A stretch of 64,000 bases of DNA from NCBI RefSeq assembly GCF_007827695.1, contig NZ_VITA01000006.1, positions 62,001 to 126,000 of the forward strand, read 5' to 3'. Under the pieces are notes generated by a model. That model had not been told where the DNA came from, made no database searches, and saw nothing but the letters and a program-made list of their open reading frames with translations. This document shows, one piece after another, positions 44,736-54,500 of this stretch (within the stretch, counting starts at the first letter, position 1; the number at the start of each line of letters is the position of its first letter). A program made the position numbers and the translations under genes. This DNA is from Sinorhizobium medicae (GTDB lineage Bacteria; Pseudomonadota; Alphaproteobacteria; Rhizobiales; Rhizobiaceae).

Positions 44736-46292
44736 TCAGAGACCGGATTCGGTGAGCCACGGCCGGATCACGGCTATATCCTCGACCCCTATTCCGTGGC
44801 CGATATCGAGGTCGATCGCCTCGAAATTCGCGCCGCTGTCGCCGAGTGCCGACTTCAGCTCCGGCGCGTGCTTGCCGTACGGGTCGTCCTTTCCGGTGAG
44901 CATCAGCACTTTGGTGCCGGTAAGGTCCGGTTCCGGCGTATCGTCGAGCGCCGCCATTGCGCGCATCAGCACGACGTTTCTGATGGAACCGGGATGGAGC
45001 AGCAAGACGGCGGCGAGCAGGTTGGCACCGTTCGAGTAGCCGATGAACACGGTCTTTTCCAGATCGAGCCCATAGCCCTCCCGCGTGCCCGCGACGAAGG
45101 CGACGAAGGCTTCCGCCTCAGCGCGAATGTCCTGTTGATCGAATTTCGTCATCGAGAAGCGCCGGAACCAGCGCGGGAAGCCTTCCTCGGTGCTGCGGCC
45201 GCGCACGCCGAGGAGAGTCGCGCGGGGGTCGAGTTGATGGCCGAAGGGCAGCATATCGATCTCGTTGCCGCCGCTGCCGTGCAGCAGCACGAATGTGCGA
45301 TCGTTCGCCTTCTCCGGTCGGTAAAAGCGATGGATGAACGGCAAGTCGCGCTGCGGCACCCTAGGCTCGCCGGGCATTGCGAATTGCGGCAGCCGGACCA
45401 GTGTTGCGGTGAGGTCGCCCGCCAGATGCGGCGGCAGGAAGAGCGTCGTGCCGAGGGCATCGGGAGCCTCGTCGACGGTGAAGCCGGGACCATCCGTGGC
45501 GAGCTCGCAGAGCGATCCACCCGGCTCGCGCACATAAAGCGAAAAGAAGTACTTCCGGTCATGCGCATTCGTGGCGCCGGCCTGCTCCTGTTCGAGGTCC
45601 GCCCTCACTGCCAGCACCGTCGCCTCATCCGGCGCACGGAAGGCGATGTGGTCGATCGTTCCGGTTCCGGGCGCGGCACTCCAGAACCCGCCGGCATCGC
45701 GCACGTCGATGACATCCCCCGACCTGGAGGTCAGCCGCCGGATGCTCTCTGTCGCGCCCGTCTCGGCGTAGCCGAAGTGGTTTTGGAGGAAACGTGCCGT
45801 GTCTTCGGATTTCTCGGTGAGTACCGTTGCGCCGCGCAGGCGGCGAATGGCGTCCGTTTCGGGAATATCGCGGCCGGCCCAAGGCGCGGGCTCGGCAAGG
45901 GCGTTCGTCCCCACCAGCTTGACGATTACGCCGTCCGGGTCCTTCAGGCGGAGGACCGGTTCGCCGAATTCCTGCGCTGGACCTGTCGCCTGGATATGGA
46001 ACTGCAGCGCTCGCGTCATCCAGTAGCCTATGCTTTCGGGCGGAATGGCGAAGGCGATCTCGCTCGGCTTACCGTGGCCGACCCGGCCTGGAGAGCCATC
46101 TTCCCAGATCAAGAAACTGACCAGCGACCCCGGCGACCCCGAGGCGTCGCCATAGAAGAGATGCAGTTGGTTTGGATCTTCGTAGCCGCCGGTCCGCTTT
46201 ACGAGGTGAAGTCCGAGGAACCCCACATAGAAATCGACATTGGCCTGCACCTTGCGGGCGATCAGGGTGATGTGGTGGATGCCGCTCGTCAC
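44736..46292 (-). CDS. Fusion of a VOC dioxygenase and an alpha/beta-hydrolase (MhqO-MhqD-like)
   Basis: Protein of 518 residues joining two enzymes usually encoded separately. The N-terminal part (about 1-310) is a two-domain VOC dioxygenase starting GIHHITLIARKVQANVDFY, with DHIAFRAPDE near 210. The C-terminal part (about 325-518) is an alpha/beta-hydrolase with oxyanion loop LLHGSGGNE, nucleophile GYSNGANL, an acid in GKDDPYG and a His in DIGHGIG. In Bacillus the matching genes mhqO and mhqD act against quinones. A sequential oxygenation and hydrolysis is likely; the substrate is not known. Confidence 0.87.
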   Translation of the reverse strand: MTSGIHHITLIARKVQANVDFYVGFLGLHLVKRTGGYEDPNQLHLFYGDASGSPGSLVSFLIWEDGSPGRVGHGKPSEIAFAIPPESIGYWMTRALQFHIQATGPAQEFGEPVLRLKDPDGVIVKLVGTNALAEPAPWAGRDIPETDAIRRLRGATVLTEKSEDTARFLQNHFGYAETGATESIRRLTSRSGDVIDVRDAGGFWSAAPGTGTIDHIAFRAPDEATVLAVRADLEQEQAGATNAHDRKYFFSLYVREPGGSLCELATDGPGFTVDEAPDALGTTLFLPPHLAGDLTATLVRLPQFAMPGEPRVPQRDLPFIHRFYRPEKANDRTFVLLHGSGGNEIDMLPFGHQLDPRATLLGVRGRSTEEGFPRWFRRFSMTKFDQQDIRAEAEAFVAFVAGTREGYGLDLEKTVFIGYSNGANLLAAVLLLHPGSIRNVVLMRAMAALDDTPEPDLTGTKVLMLTGKDDPYGKHAPELKSALGDSGANFEAIDLDIGHGIGVEDIAVIRPWLTESGL

Positions 46293-46338
46293 GGTTTAGC
46301 CCTTCCTGCCGTTACTGACGGCACCGTTTGCAATGTAC

Positions 46339-47199
46339 TCAGTTCTTCGTTTCGGCAAGAAACGCCTGGAAAGCGTCGCCATAGTCCGAATGCCAGCGTG
46401 AAAGCGGCTGCCGGTTCTCGACGATGTCTCCGGCTGCCCAGAGGATGCGCTTTTCATCCGTCGGACGTGCGACTTCGTTGTCGGGGCAGAGAATGTAGAA
46501 GTCGCCGCGCGCCAGGCTCTCCATCATGAAATCCACTGTTTGTTCCGGAGTCCAGGCGCCGGCGGGTTTCTCCGTACGCCCATGTGCGGTGAGGGAGGTG
46601 TGGACGAAGCCGGGGATCAGGAGATGTGCATTGACCTGACAGTTTTCGGTGTTGCGCAATTCGTGCTGCAGAGCCTCGGTGAAGACCTTCACGCCGGCTT
46701 TCGAAAGGTTGTATGCGGGGTCGCCGGGGGGTGTGGTGATACCTTGTTTCGAACCGGTGTTGATAACGAGCGCTGGCTCGCCATGGGCAATCATCGCCGG
46801 CGTGAAGATGCGCGAGCCGTTTATGACCCCCCACAGATTGACGCCGATCACCGCTTCCCAGTTTTCAAGCGGTCCGAAAATGGAACTACCCGGTTGAGTT
46901 CCGGCATTGTTCATGAGGACGTGCACGTGCCCGAACCGTTCGCGCGTCGCACGTGCCAGCCCCACGAGGTCGTCCGCACGGGACACGTCGGTCGCGATTG
47001 CGGCGATATCGCCGGAGCCCTCAGGAGCTGCCTTCGACACCTCGGCTGCGGCTGCCTGCAACTTCTCGCCACCGAGGTCGGCCAGGACGACTTTCATTCC
47101 AAGACTGGCGAAGCGACGCGCCGAGGCAAGGCCGATGCCGGAGGCGGCGCCGGTAACGACGGCGACGTTGTTCTTGGCTATGGCGGAGTAGGACATCAT
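46339..47199 (-). CDS. SDR family NAD(P)-dependent oxidoreductase
   Basis: Short-chain dehydrogenase of 286 residues. The cofactor loop VVTGAASGIGLAS is near 14-26, and NNAG is near 97. The active-site stretch NTGSKQGITTPPGDPAYNLS supplies Ser, Tyr and Lys. It lies 46 bases upstream of the dioxygenase-hydrolase gene on the same strand, so it may be co-transcribed with it. Substrate unknown. Confidence 0.88.
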   Translation of the reverse strand: MMSYSAIAKNNVAVVTGAASGIGLASARRFASLGMKVVLADLGGEKLQAAAAEVSKAAPEGSGDIAAIATDVSRADDLVGLARATRERFGHVHVLMNNAGTQPGSSIFGPLENWEAVIGVNLWGVINGSRIFTPAMIAHGEPALVINTGSKQGITTPPGDPAYNLSKAGVKVFTEALQHELRNTENCQVNAHLLIPGFVHTSLTAHGRTEKPAGAWTPEQTVDFMMESLARGDFYILCPDNEVARPTDEKRILWAAGDIVENRQPLSRWHSDYGDAFQAFLAETKN

Positions 47200-47478
47200 G
47201 GCTTCAATCCTGCTTGGAACGGATCAGGCAGACATAGGGTCCGGGCACCGGCGAGTCCATGACGCGGACGAGATCACGACGATTTTAGGCCGGTTCGATC
47301 TAAAATCGCAAATGCAATCAATTATAAGGACTTGGAACGGAGTTGACGGGAACCGCACGCGCCATGCCCAGTCCCGGCCGCCTTCACGGCTTCGTCTTCG
47401 GCCTTGTCGTTCTTCTGCGCCATGCTACTGTATCGGGTCTGACCATCCGCACCGGTGCGCCGGGCCTCGAGATACTTC

Positions 47479-48231
47479 ATGATAACCGAAGGAAAGTTTA
47501 GCAAAGGCACGCCCTGCAAAGAGTGTCCCTTGCGCCCGCTGCCGCTGTTCCGGTCCTTCGAGGCCGAAGAAATTGCATTCGTCTCCCGTTTCAAGATCGG
47601 CGAACTCGTCTTTGACTCAAATGCGATGATTCTCGCTGAGGGAGAGGAGAGCGAACACCTCTTTACCGTGCTTTCCGGTTGGGGGTTTCGCTACAAGATG
47701 CTGGATGACGGGCGGCGGCAGATCATGAACTATGTCATGCCCGGCGACATTGTGGGGCTGCAGGGCACCCTGATGGGCGAGATGCAGCATTCGATCGAGT
47801 CGCTTTCGCCCGTGGTGCTCTGCGTTTTTCAGCGCAGCAAGCTCGCCGAGCTTTACAGGTGCCATCCGGAACTGGCCTACGACCTGACCTGGATCGCAGC
47901 GCGCGAGGAGCGTATGCTGGACGAAAATCTGCTGAGCATCGGCCGCCGATCCGCTCTGGAAAGGGCCGCCTATCTCATTGCCTTCCTGTACCAGAGGGCT
48001 GCGAGCCTTGAACTCTTTCGCAGCGGCTGGAGCGTCATTCCCATCACACAGCAACATGTGGCCGACACGCTGGGGCTCTCGCTCGTCCACACCAACAAGA
48101 CGCTGAAGAAGCTGGCCGCCAGAGGTCTGCTGCGCTGGGCCGAGAAGGGCTGCGACGTCCATGACATCGACGGCTTGCTTGCGGTTGCGGGCTGGGACGG
48201 ATTGTGCGAACCGAAGAGGCCGCTGATCTGA
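47479..48231 (+). CDS. Crp/Fnr family transcriptional regulator
   Basis: Regulator of 250 residues. It has an N-terminal cNMP-like beta-barrel (about 25-140), the dimer helix, and a Crp-type winged HTH (about 185-230) including QQHVADTLGLSLVHTNKTLK. Cys13-x2-Cys16 and Cys115 recall the Fnr cluster ligands, but the third N-terminal Cys is absent, so an oxygen-sensing 4Fe-4S cluster is unlikely. ATG 47479 is chosen; a GTG 24 bases upstream would also read through. It is divergent from the SDR gene. Confidence 0.88.
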   Translation: MITEGKFSKGTPCKECPLRPLPLFRSFEAEEIAFVSRFKIGELVFDSNAMILAEGEESEHLFTVLSGWGFRYKMLDDGRRQIMNYVMPGDIVGLQGTLMGEMQHSIESLSPVVLCVFQRSKLAELYRCHPELAYDLTWIAAREERMLDENLLSIGRRSALERAAYLIAFLYQRAASLELFRSGWSVIPITQQHVADTLGLSLVHTNKTLKKLAARGLLRWAEKGCDVHDIDGLLAVAGWDGLCEPKRPLI

Positions 48232-48457
48232 TTGGGCGGCACCATCAAATTTCGTACAACATGTCTTTTTTAAATGCGCCGGAGTTTCCGGGTGTTTACT
48301 AGACGACGATGGTCTTAAGCCCTATTCCTCCAAAATGATGAACGTGATCGAGTACGCCAGAGGGATCCACGCAAAAAAACCGTGAGCGGTGTTCCCATCT
48401 CGCTCCAGCCCCTTTTTCAGGCCTCGGCAAACGAGGAGAGACCGAGGATGCAGATAA

Positions 48458-48844
48458 ATGCCAGTCAGTGACGTGCCGCCGGCGATCGAGTCAGTCCTCG
48501 TCCTCGAGGATAATTTCCTGATCGCCCTGGACATGGAGGAGATGCTCGTCTCGCTTGGCGTGACAAGCGTCCATGTTGCCACCACCAAGGCGAAGGCGAT
48601 GGAGCTTATCGTCGAACAGAGGCTCGATTTTGCCATTCTCGACATCAATCTCGGGGACGATACCAGCTTCGCCGTTGCCGATGCGCTGATGACACGCGGC
48701 GTCAGGTTTGGCTTTACCAGTGGCTATGGAGAACTCCTGGCTCTTCCGAGCCATCTTCGCGACGTCCCGAGGATCGACAAGCCATTCAGCGAGGGAACGC
48801 TGAGCAGTCTCATTGCCACTGCTGCCAATCCACGGGACGTGTGA
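48458..48844 (+). CDS. Single-domain response regulator (receiver only)
   Basis: Protein of 128 residues consisting only of a CheY-like receiver. Glu17 and Asp18 form the acidic pocket, Asp62 in ILDINLG is the phosphorylation site, and Thr87 (FTSGYG) and Lys108 (DKPFS) complete the active site. There is no output domain or nearby kinase gene, so it probably acts by protein contact in a phosphorelay. It stands alone between the Crp/Fnr and cysQ genes. Confidence 0.88.
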   Translation: MPVSDVPPAIESVLVLEDNFLIALDMEEMLVSLGVTSVHVATTKAKAMELIVEQRLDFAILDINLGDDTSFAVADALMTRGVRFGFTSGYGELLALPSHLRDVPRIDKPFSEGTLSSLIATAANPRDV

Positions 48845-48893
48845 ACGTCTGCAGCGCCGATGATACGCGCGAAGGCGAGCAGTTGCCTTCGGG

Positions 48894-49670
48894 TCACGCT
48901 CGCCCGCGTGAGATGAACCATGGATTGGCGAAGTCGCTGTCGTCCGGTTGATTGCGCTTGCCGTAGGCAAGTGAAATGCCCGCCGTCGTCAACGTCTCTC
49001 CGCCCGCTGCCCTCAGAATCGCGTCGCCGGCCGCGGTGTCCCACTCCATCGTCCGGCTGAATCGCGGATAGATATCGGCCGTGCCTTCCGCCAGGAGGCA
49101 AAATTTCAGCGACGACCCGACTGCCTCGCTGTCCTCTATGCCCTGATCGGTAAGGAAGGATACGGTTTCGGGGCTGTTGTGCCAGCGGCTGGTCAACGCC
49201 ATGGGGCGGTCGCCGCATCGGCGGCAGCCGATCGTCGTCCATTGACCGGCAGGCTTGCCATTCTCCACCAGCGCCTTCTTCGCCCTGCCAGCGGCTGCCG
49301 AATAGATCAGGCCGAGCGCCGGCGCATAGACGACGCCAGTCACCGGCTCGCCATTTTCGATGAGCCCGATATTGACGGTAAAATGGCTGTTGCGCTTGAC
49401 GAATTCCTTCGTGCCGTCCAGCGGATCGACGAGGAAGAACCGCTTGCCGGCGATATCGGGAACGCGGCCTGCTGCGACCTCCTCTTCCGCTACGACGGGG
49501 ATATCTGGAAAGGCGGCCGCCAGGTCGGCAAGAATGATCCGCTCGGCACGATGGTCCGCATCGGTTACCGGCGAGGCGTCCCGCTTGTAGGTGACCGAGG
49601 GGCCGGCAAGATAGATCTCCATAATTGCTTGTCCGGCGGCGAGCGCCGAGGCTTCCAGTATTTCGAGCAT
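48894..49670 (-). CDS. cysQ: 3'(2'),5'-bisphosphate nucleotidase CysQ
   Basis: Inositol-monophosphatase-fold phosphatase of 258 residues that removes the 3' phosphate from PAP/PAPS in sulfur assimilation. Metal-binding motifs are PVTDADHRAE (about 38-47), EEE near 65, DPLDGTKEF (about 87-95) and WDTAAGDAI near 205. ATG 49670 is preferred because AGGAAAC precedes it and the usual family N-terminus MLEILEASALAAG follows; a longer frame upstream is non-conserved. Confidence 0.9.
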   Translation of the reverse strand: MLEILEASALAAGQAIMEIYLAGPSVTYKRDASPVTDADHRAERIILADLAAAFPDIPVVAEEEVAAGRVPDIAGKRFFLVDPLDGTKEFVKRNSHFTVNIGLIENGEPVTGVVYAPALGLIYSAAAGRAKKALVENGKPAGQWTTIGCRRCGDRPMALTSRWHNSPETVSFLTDQGIEDSEAVGSSLKFCLLAEGTADIYPRFSRTMEWDTAAGDAILRAAGGETLTTAGISLAYGKRNQPDDSDFANPWFISRGRA

Positions 49671-50115
49671 TGTTTCCTGTTCTTTGGCGTCGCAGCGATT
49701 CGCATCGGGCGCTCGCGTCTTATCAGACGTGGAAAGGTCACTGTAGCACTTTGAACCTGCGCTTCTTAGTGCGGCCGAAGGCGGCGGAGCCAAGCCATCG
49801 AGGAATGGGAGACGGAGCCGCTCCCATAGCGGCGATGTATTGTGGAGCCCACTCCAGCAACCGTTTTTCATTTCATCGCCTTTGACGGCTTTGCTGCCGA
49901 AGTTGGTTATTTCGCGGGCGAATGCTGCTCAAGTTTTCATTTTCCTGGCTTCGAAAGTGTCAAATCGATTTTATCGCGGTAGAATTTGGCGGTGGCGCAT
50001 TTTTTAGCTTTCATTTTCATTTGAAAGCGGTATGAAATCGAGCTTAGAGCATGCTCGAAAACGAGTATTAAAAACAAGAGATCGGACCGACAGGATCCGG
50101 TCCAGGGGAAGATTG
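49671..50115. other. Intergenic region upstream of the liv operon
   Basis: About 445 bases between the divergent cysQ and livH genes. No gene was found. Notable features are a TGGGAG/CTCCCA hairpin (49806-49826) and a GCTTTCA/TGAAAGC hairpin (50007-50028) in the AT-rich part before livH, where the liv promoter and leader probably lie. Confidence 0.55.
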
Positions 50116-51018
<903 letters not shown>

Positions 51019-51022
51019 TTTC

Positions 51023-52408
51023 ATGGCAAATGTCGCATCCACCACCGCAAGCGCCGGCAGCGAACTGACGGCGCGGGCGCTTCGCGAGGCTGTTTTTGCG
51101 GGCCTCATCACGCTTGGACTGTTCGTGCTCTTCGTCGGGCTCAAGTCCGACCAGAACATCCGCAACGAACTCATTCTCACCCAGCGCTGGGGACTGCTTG
51201 CGATATTCGTGGCGGTTGCCATGGTTGGCCGTTTCCTCATCGTTGTCTATGTGCAGCCGCGGTTCGCCAAACGGAAGGCGGCAAAGGCGGCCGCGCCCGA
51301 CGTGGTGAAGAAGGACACCTTTTTCACCCGCCAATGGCCGAAGATCGCGGTCGTCATGCTGCTGCTTTACCCCCCGGTCATCGTCTCGTTCGTGGGCGTC
51401 CAGGGGTCGCTGAAATGGGTCGACAATTTCGGCATTCAGATCCTGATCTACGTGATGCTTGCCTGGGGCCTCAACATCGTCGTCGGTCTCGCCGGGTTGC
51501 TCGATCTCGGCTATGTGGCCTTCTATGCCGTGGGCGCCTATTCCTACGCGCTTCTCTCCAGTTATTTCGGACTTTCCTTCTGGGTGCTGCTGCCTGTCGC
51601 CGGACTTCTCGCCGCCCTCTGGGGCATCGTTCTCGGCTTCCCGGTGCTGCGCCTCAGGGGTGACTATCTGGCGATCGTCACGCTCGCTTTCGGAGAGATC
51701 ATCCGCCTCGTGCTGATCAACTGGACCGAGGTTACCAAGGGGACATTCGGCGTCTCCGGCATCGCCAAGGCGACGCTTTTCGGCATCAAGTTCGATGCTT
51801 CGAAGGATGGTTTTGCGGCGCTCTTCGACTTGCCTCTCTCTTCGGCCTATTACAAGATCTTCCTGTTCTATCTGATCCTCGCGCTCGCCCTTCTGACCGC
51901 CTTCGTAACGATCCGGCTGCGCCGAATGCCGATCGGGCGCGCATGGGAGGCGTTGCGCGAAGACGAGATCGCCTGCCGTTCGCTCGGCATCAACACTGTC
52001 ACCACCAAGCTGACGGCCTTTGCGACGGGTGCGATGTTCGGCGGGTTTGCAGGCTCCTTTTTTGCCGTGCGTCAGGGCTTCGTCTCGCCGGAATCCTTCG
52101 TCTTCCTGGAATCGGCCGTCATCCTTGCCATCGTCGTTCTTGGCGGCATGGGCTCGCTGACCGGTATCGCCATTGCCGCCGTCGTTATGATCGGCGGCAC
52201 CGAAATCCTGCGTGAGCTGACGTTCCTCAAGATGATCTTCGGACCGGCCTTCACACCCGAACTCTATCGCATGCTGATCTTCGGCCTGGCCATGGTGACG
52301 GTCATGGTCTGGAAGCCGCGTGGCTTCGTCGGATCACGAGAGCCGACCGCGTTCCTGCGCCAACGCAGGGCAGTCTCCGGCAGCTTCACCAAAGAGGGGC
52401 ACGGCTGA
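51023..52408 (+). CDS. livM: Branched-chain amino-acid ABC transporter permease (LivM-like)
   Basis: Second permease, 461 residues. It has an N-terminal extension with two helices and a charged linker (about 1-105) before the common LivM core. The core shows YVMLAWGLNIVVGLAGLLDL, the EDEIACRSLGINTVTTKL loop and GGMGSLTGIAIAAVVMIGG. Its stop overlaps the livG ATG by one base. It forms the translocation pore with LivH. Confidence 0.93.
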   Translation: MANVASTTASAGSELTARALREAVFAGLITLGLFVLFVGLKSDQNIRNELILTQRWGLLAIFVAVAMVGRFLIVVYVQPRFAKRKAAKAAAPDVVKKDTFFTRQWPKIAVVMLLLYPPVIVSFVGVQGSLKWVDNFGIQILIYVMLAWGLNIVVGLAGLLDLGYVAFYAVGAYSYALLSSYFGLSFWVLLPVAGLLAALWGIVLGFPVLRLRGDYLAIVTLAFGEIIRLVLINWTEVTKGTFGVSGIAKATLFGIKFDASKDGFAALFDLPLSSAYYKIFLFYLILALALLTAFVTIRLRRMPIGRAWEALREDEIACRSLGINTVTTKLTAFATGAMFGGFAGSFFAVRQGFVSPESFVFLESAVILAIVVLGGMGSLTGIAIAAVVMIGGTEILRELTFLKMIFGPAFTPELYRMLIFGLAMVTVMVWKPRGFVGSREPTAFLRQRRAVSGSFTKEGHG

Positions 52409-53295
52409 TGGCGATCGGGACAGAGGCAATGAAAAAAGACCCCATCCTGAAGGTTGAGCGTCTGTCGATGCGCTTCGGCGGTCTGATGGCCATCAACGAC
52501 TTCTCCTTCGAGGCGGAACGCGGCGAGATCACGGCGCTGATCGGCCCGAACGGAGCAGGCAAGACAACGGTGTTCAACTGCATCACCGGCTTCTACAAGC
52601 CGACGATGGGCATGATCACCCTGCGGCAGAATTCCGGCGACGAGTTCCTTCTGGAGCGGCTGCCGGATTTCGAAATCACCAAGAAGGCGAAGGTGGCACG
52701 CACCTTCCAGAACATCCGCATGTTCTCGGGCCTGACGGTTCTGGAAAACCTGCTCGTCGCGCAACATAACAAGCTGATGCGGGCATCCGGCTATACCATT
52801 CTCGGCCTTTTGGGCTTCCCGACCTATCGCGAGGCGTCAAGGGAATCAATCGAACTCGCCAGGCACTGGTTGGAAAAAGCTTCGCTGATCGAGCGGGCCG
52901 ACGATCCGGCCGGCGACCTTCCCTATGGTGCTCAGCGGCGGCTGGAGATCGCCCGCGCAATGTGCACCGGACCGGAGCTTCTCTGCCTGGACGAGCCCGC
53001 CGCGGGCCTCAACCCGCGCGAGTCGCTCGCGCTGAATGAACTGCTGCAGGAGATTCGCCGCGATACCGGCACCTCCATCCTGTTGATCGAGCACGACATG
53101 TCCGTGGTGATGGAGATATCCGATCACGTCGTGGTTCTCGAATACGGTCAGAAGATTTCCGACGGCACCCCGGATTTCGTGAAGAACGATCCAAAGGTCA
53201 TTGCGGCCTATCTGGGCGTCGAGGATGAAGAGGTTGACGAGGTGATTGGAGAGATCGAGGAAATCGAAGGCGAGCATGGGGGGACCAGGCAATGA
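52408..53295 (+). CDS. livG: Branched-chain amino-acid ABC transporter ATP-binding protein (LivG-like)
   Basis: ATPase of 295 residues. Walker A GPNGAGKTT lies near 47-55. The signature is the LivG variant LPYGAQRRLEIARA near 170-183, and Walker B is LLCLDEPAAGLNPRE. A short acidic tail rich in Glu and Asp follows (about 270-290). An in-frame ATG at codon 9 is an alternative start. It overlaps livM by one base and livF by four. Confidence 0.93.
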   Translation: MAIGTEAMKKDPILKVERLSMRFGGLMAINDFSFEAERGEITALIGPNGAGKTTVFNCITGFYKPTMGMITLRQNSGDEFLLERLPDFEITKKAKVARTFQNIRMFSGLTVLENLLVAQHNKLMRASGYTILGLLGFPTYREASRESIELARHWLEKASLIERADDPAGDLPYGAQRRLEIARAMCTGPELLCLDEPAAGLNPRESLALNELLQEIRRDTGTSILLIEHDMSVVMEISDHVVVLEYGQKISDGTPDFVKNDPKVIAAYLGVEDEEVDEVIGEIEEIEGEHGGTRQ

Positions 53296-54017
53296 CGGCG
53301 CCCCTGCTGCATGTGAGAGGCGTCGAGACCTATTACGGCAATATCCGGGCGCTGAACGGCGTCGACATGGAGGTCCATCGCGGCGAAATCGTTGCGCTGA
53401 TCGGCGCCAACGGTGCCGGGAAATCGACGCTCATGATGACGATCTGCGGCAGTCCGCAGGCGCGCATCGGCTCGGTCCACTTTGACGGCCAGGACATCAC
53501 GCGTCTGCCGACGCATGAGATCGCGCGTCTCAGGATCGCCCAGTCGCCCGAAGGGCGCCGGATTTTCCCGCGCATGACAGTGCTCGAAAACCTCCAGATG
53601 GGCGCCAGCCTCGACGCTCTGAAGCATTTCAAGGAAGACGTGGAGAAGGTCTTCACGCTGTTCCCGCGACTCAAGGAACGGCAGTCTCAGCGCGGGGGTA
53701 CTCTGTCGGGGGGCGAGCAGCAGATGTTGTCGATCGGCCGTGCGCTGATGGCCCGGCCGAAGCTCCTGCTGCTCGACGAGCCGTCGCTCGGGCTTGCGCC
53801 GCTGATCATCAAAGGCATCTTCGAAGCGATCAAGGTGCTCAACAAGAGCGAGGGCCTCACCGTGTTCCTCGTCGAACAGAACGCCTTCGGAGCGCTCAAG
53901 CTCTCCGATCGCGGCTATGTAATGGTCAACGGCCGTGTGACGATGAGCGGGACGGGCAAGGACCTCCTCGCCAATCCGGAGGTCCGCGCAGCCTATCTGG
54001 AAGGCGGCCGCCATTGA
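53292..54017 (+). CDS. livF: Branched-chain amino-acid ABC transporter ATP-binding protein (LivF-like)
   Basis: Second ATPase, 241 residues. It has Walker A GANGAGKST near 37-45, the SPEGRRIFPRMTVLENLQMG stretch typical of LivF, signature LSGGEQQML near 138, and Walker B LLLLDEPSLGLAP near 157. Its ATG overlaps the livG stop (ATGA). It pairs with LivG to drive the permeases. Confidence 0.93.
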   Translation: MTAPLLHVRGVETYYGNIRALNGVDMEVHRGEIVALIGANGAGKSTLMMTICGSPQARIGSVHFDGQDITRLPTHEIARLRIAQSPEGRRIFPRMTVLENLQMGASLDALKHFKEDVEKVFTLFPRLKERQSQRGGTLSGGEQQMLSIGRALMARPKLLLLDEPSLGLAPLIIKGIFEAIKVLNKSEGLTVFLVEQNAFGALKLSDRGYVMVNGRVTMSGTGKDLLANPEVRAAYLEGGRH

Positions 54018-54042
54018 TCCGCCGCGCCTGGAGTTGAGTGAG

Positions 54043-54387
54043 ATGCAGGGAATTCTCTACGAAGAACCATCGGTCTGGCAGTTTTTTTTCATCACCTGTG
54101 TTCTGGGAGGCTGGACCGCGTGGCGGACCGGCAAGAGCGTCGCGGAGAGCTGGGGTGACGTTCCGCGGCTCGTCCTCTATGTCGCGCTTTTGGGTTGGGG
54201 CATCCGCTTCATCCATCGTGCGCTGTTCAACGGAACGATGTTCACGCTCCAATACTATATCGTGGACACGCTCGTACTTTTGTTGTTTGCTACCGCTGGC
54301 TTCCGCTACTATCGGACCAAGCAAATGGCTAGCATGTACTACTGGCTCTATGAAAAAACCTCGCCGTTTTCCTGGAAGGCGAAATAA
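54043..54387 (+). CDS. Small membrane protein of the liv operon (DUF6867-like)
   Basis: Protein of 114 residues between livF and livK. It has three hydrophobic segments (near 10-27, 43-62 and 72-88) and a C-terminal [16 protein letters not shown] tail. From memory, a conserved family of this kind accompanies rhizobial liv genes; no biochemical role is known. ATG 54043 has GGAG about nine bases upstream; a TTG nine bases earlier could also serve. Confidence 0.75.
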   Translation: MQGILYEEPSVWQFFFITCVLGGWTAWRTGKSVAESWGDVPRLVLYVALLGWGIRFIHRALFNGTMFTLQYYIVDTLVLLLFATAGFRYYRTKQMASMYYWLYEKTSPFSWKAK

Positions 54388-54397
54388 GGAACAGCGC

Positions 54398-54434
54398 GTG
54401 CCGGCCCGCGCGGCCGGTGCGAAAAAACACCGGC
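54398..54434 (+). promoter_or_regulatory. Two mutually exclusive stem-loops before livK
   Basis: CCGGCC (54401-54406) can pair with GGCCGG (54412-54417). The same bases also belong to GCCGGTG (54413-54419), which can pair with CACCGGC (54428-54434) around an A-rich loop. Only one stem can form at a time. It sits 67 bases before livK and may adjust its expression relative to the permease genes. Confidence 0.4.
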
Positions 54435-54500
54435 GCTATGATGGTGGGCATTGCGCAGGCTTATGAAACGAGACCCGCTCGGATAATTGGGAGTAACAAG

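Noticed and set aside
47455..48231. Oxygen-sensing Fnr
   Set aside because: Only two N-terminal Cys are present where Fnr needs three, so an iron-sulfur sensor is not supported; kept as a generic Crp/Fnr regulator.
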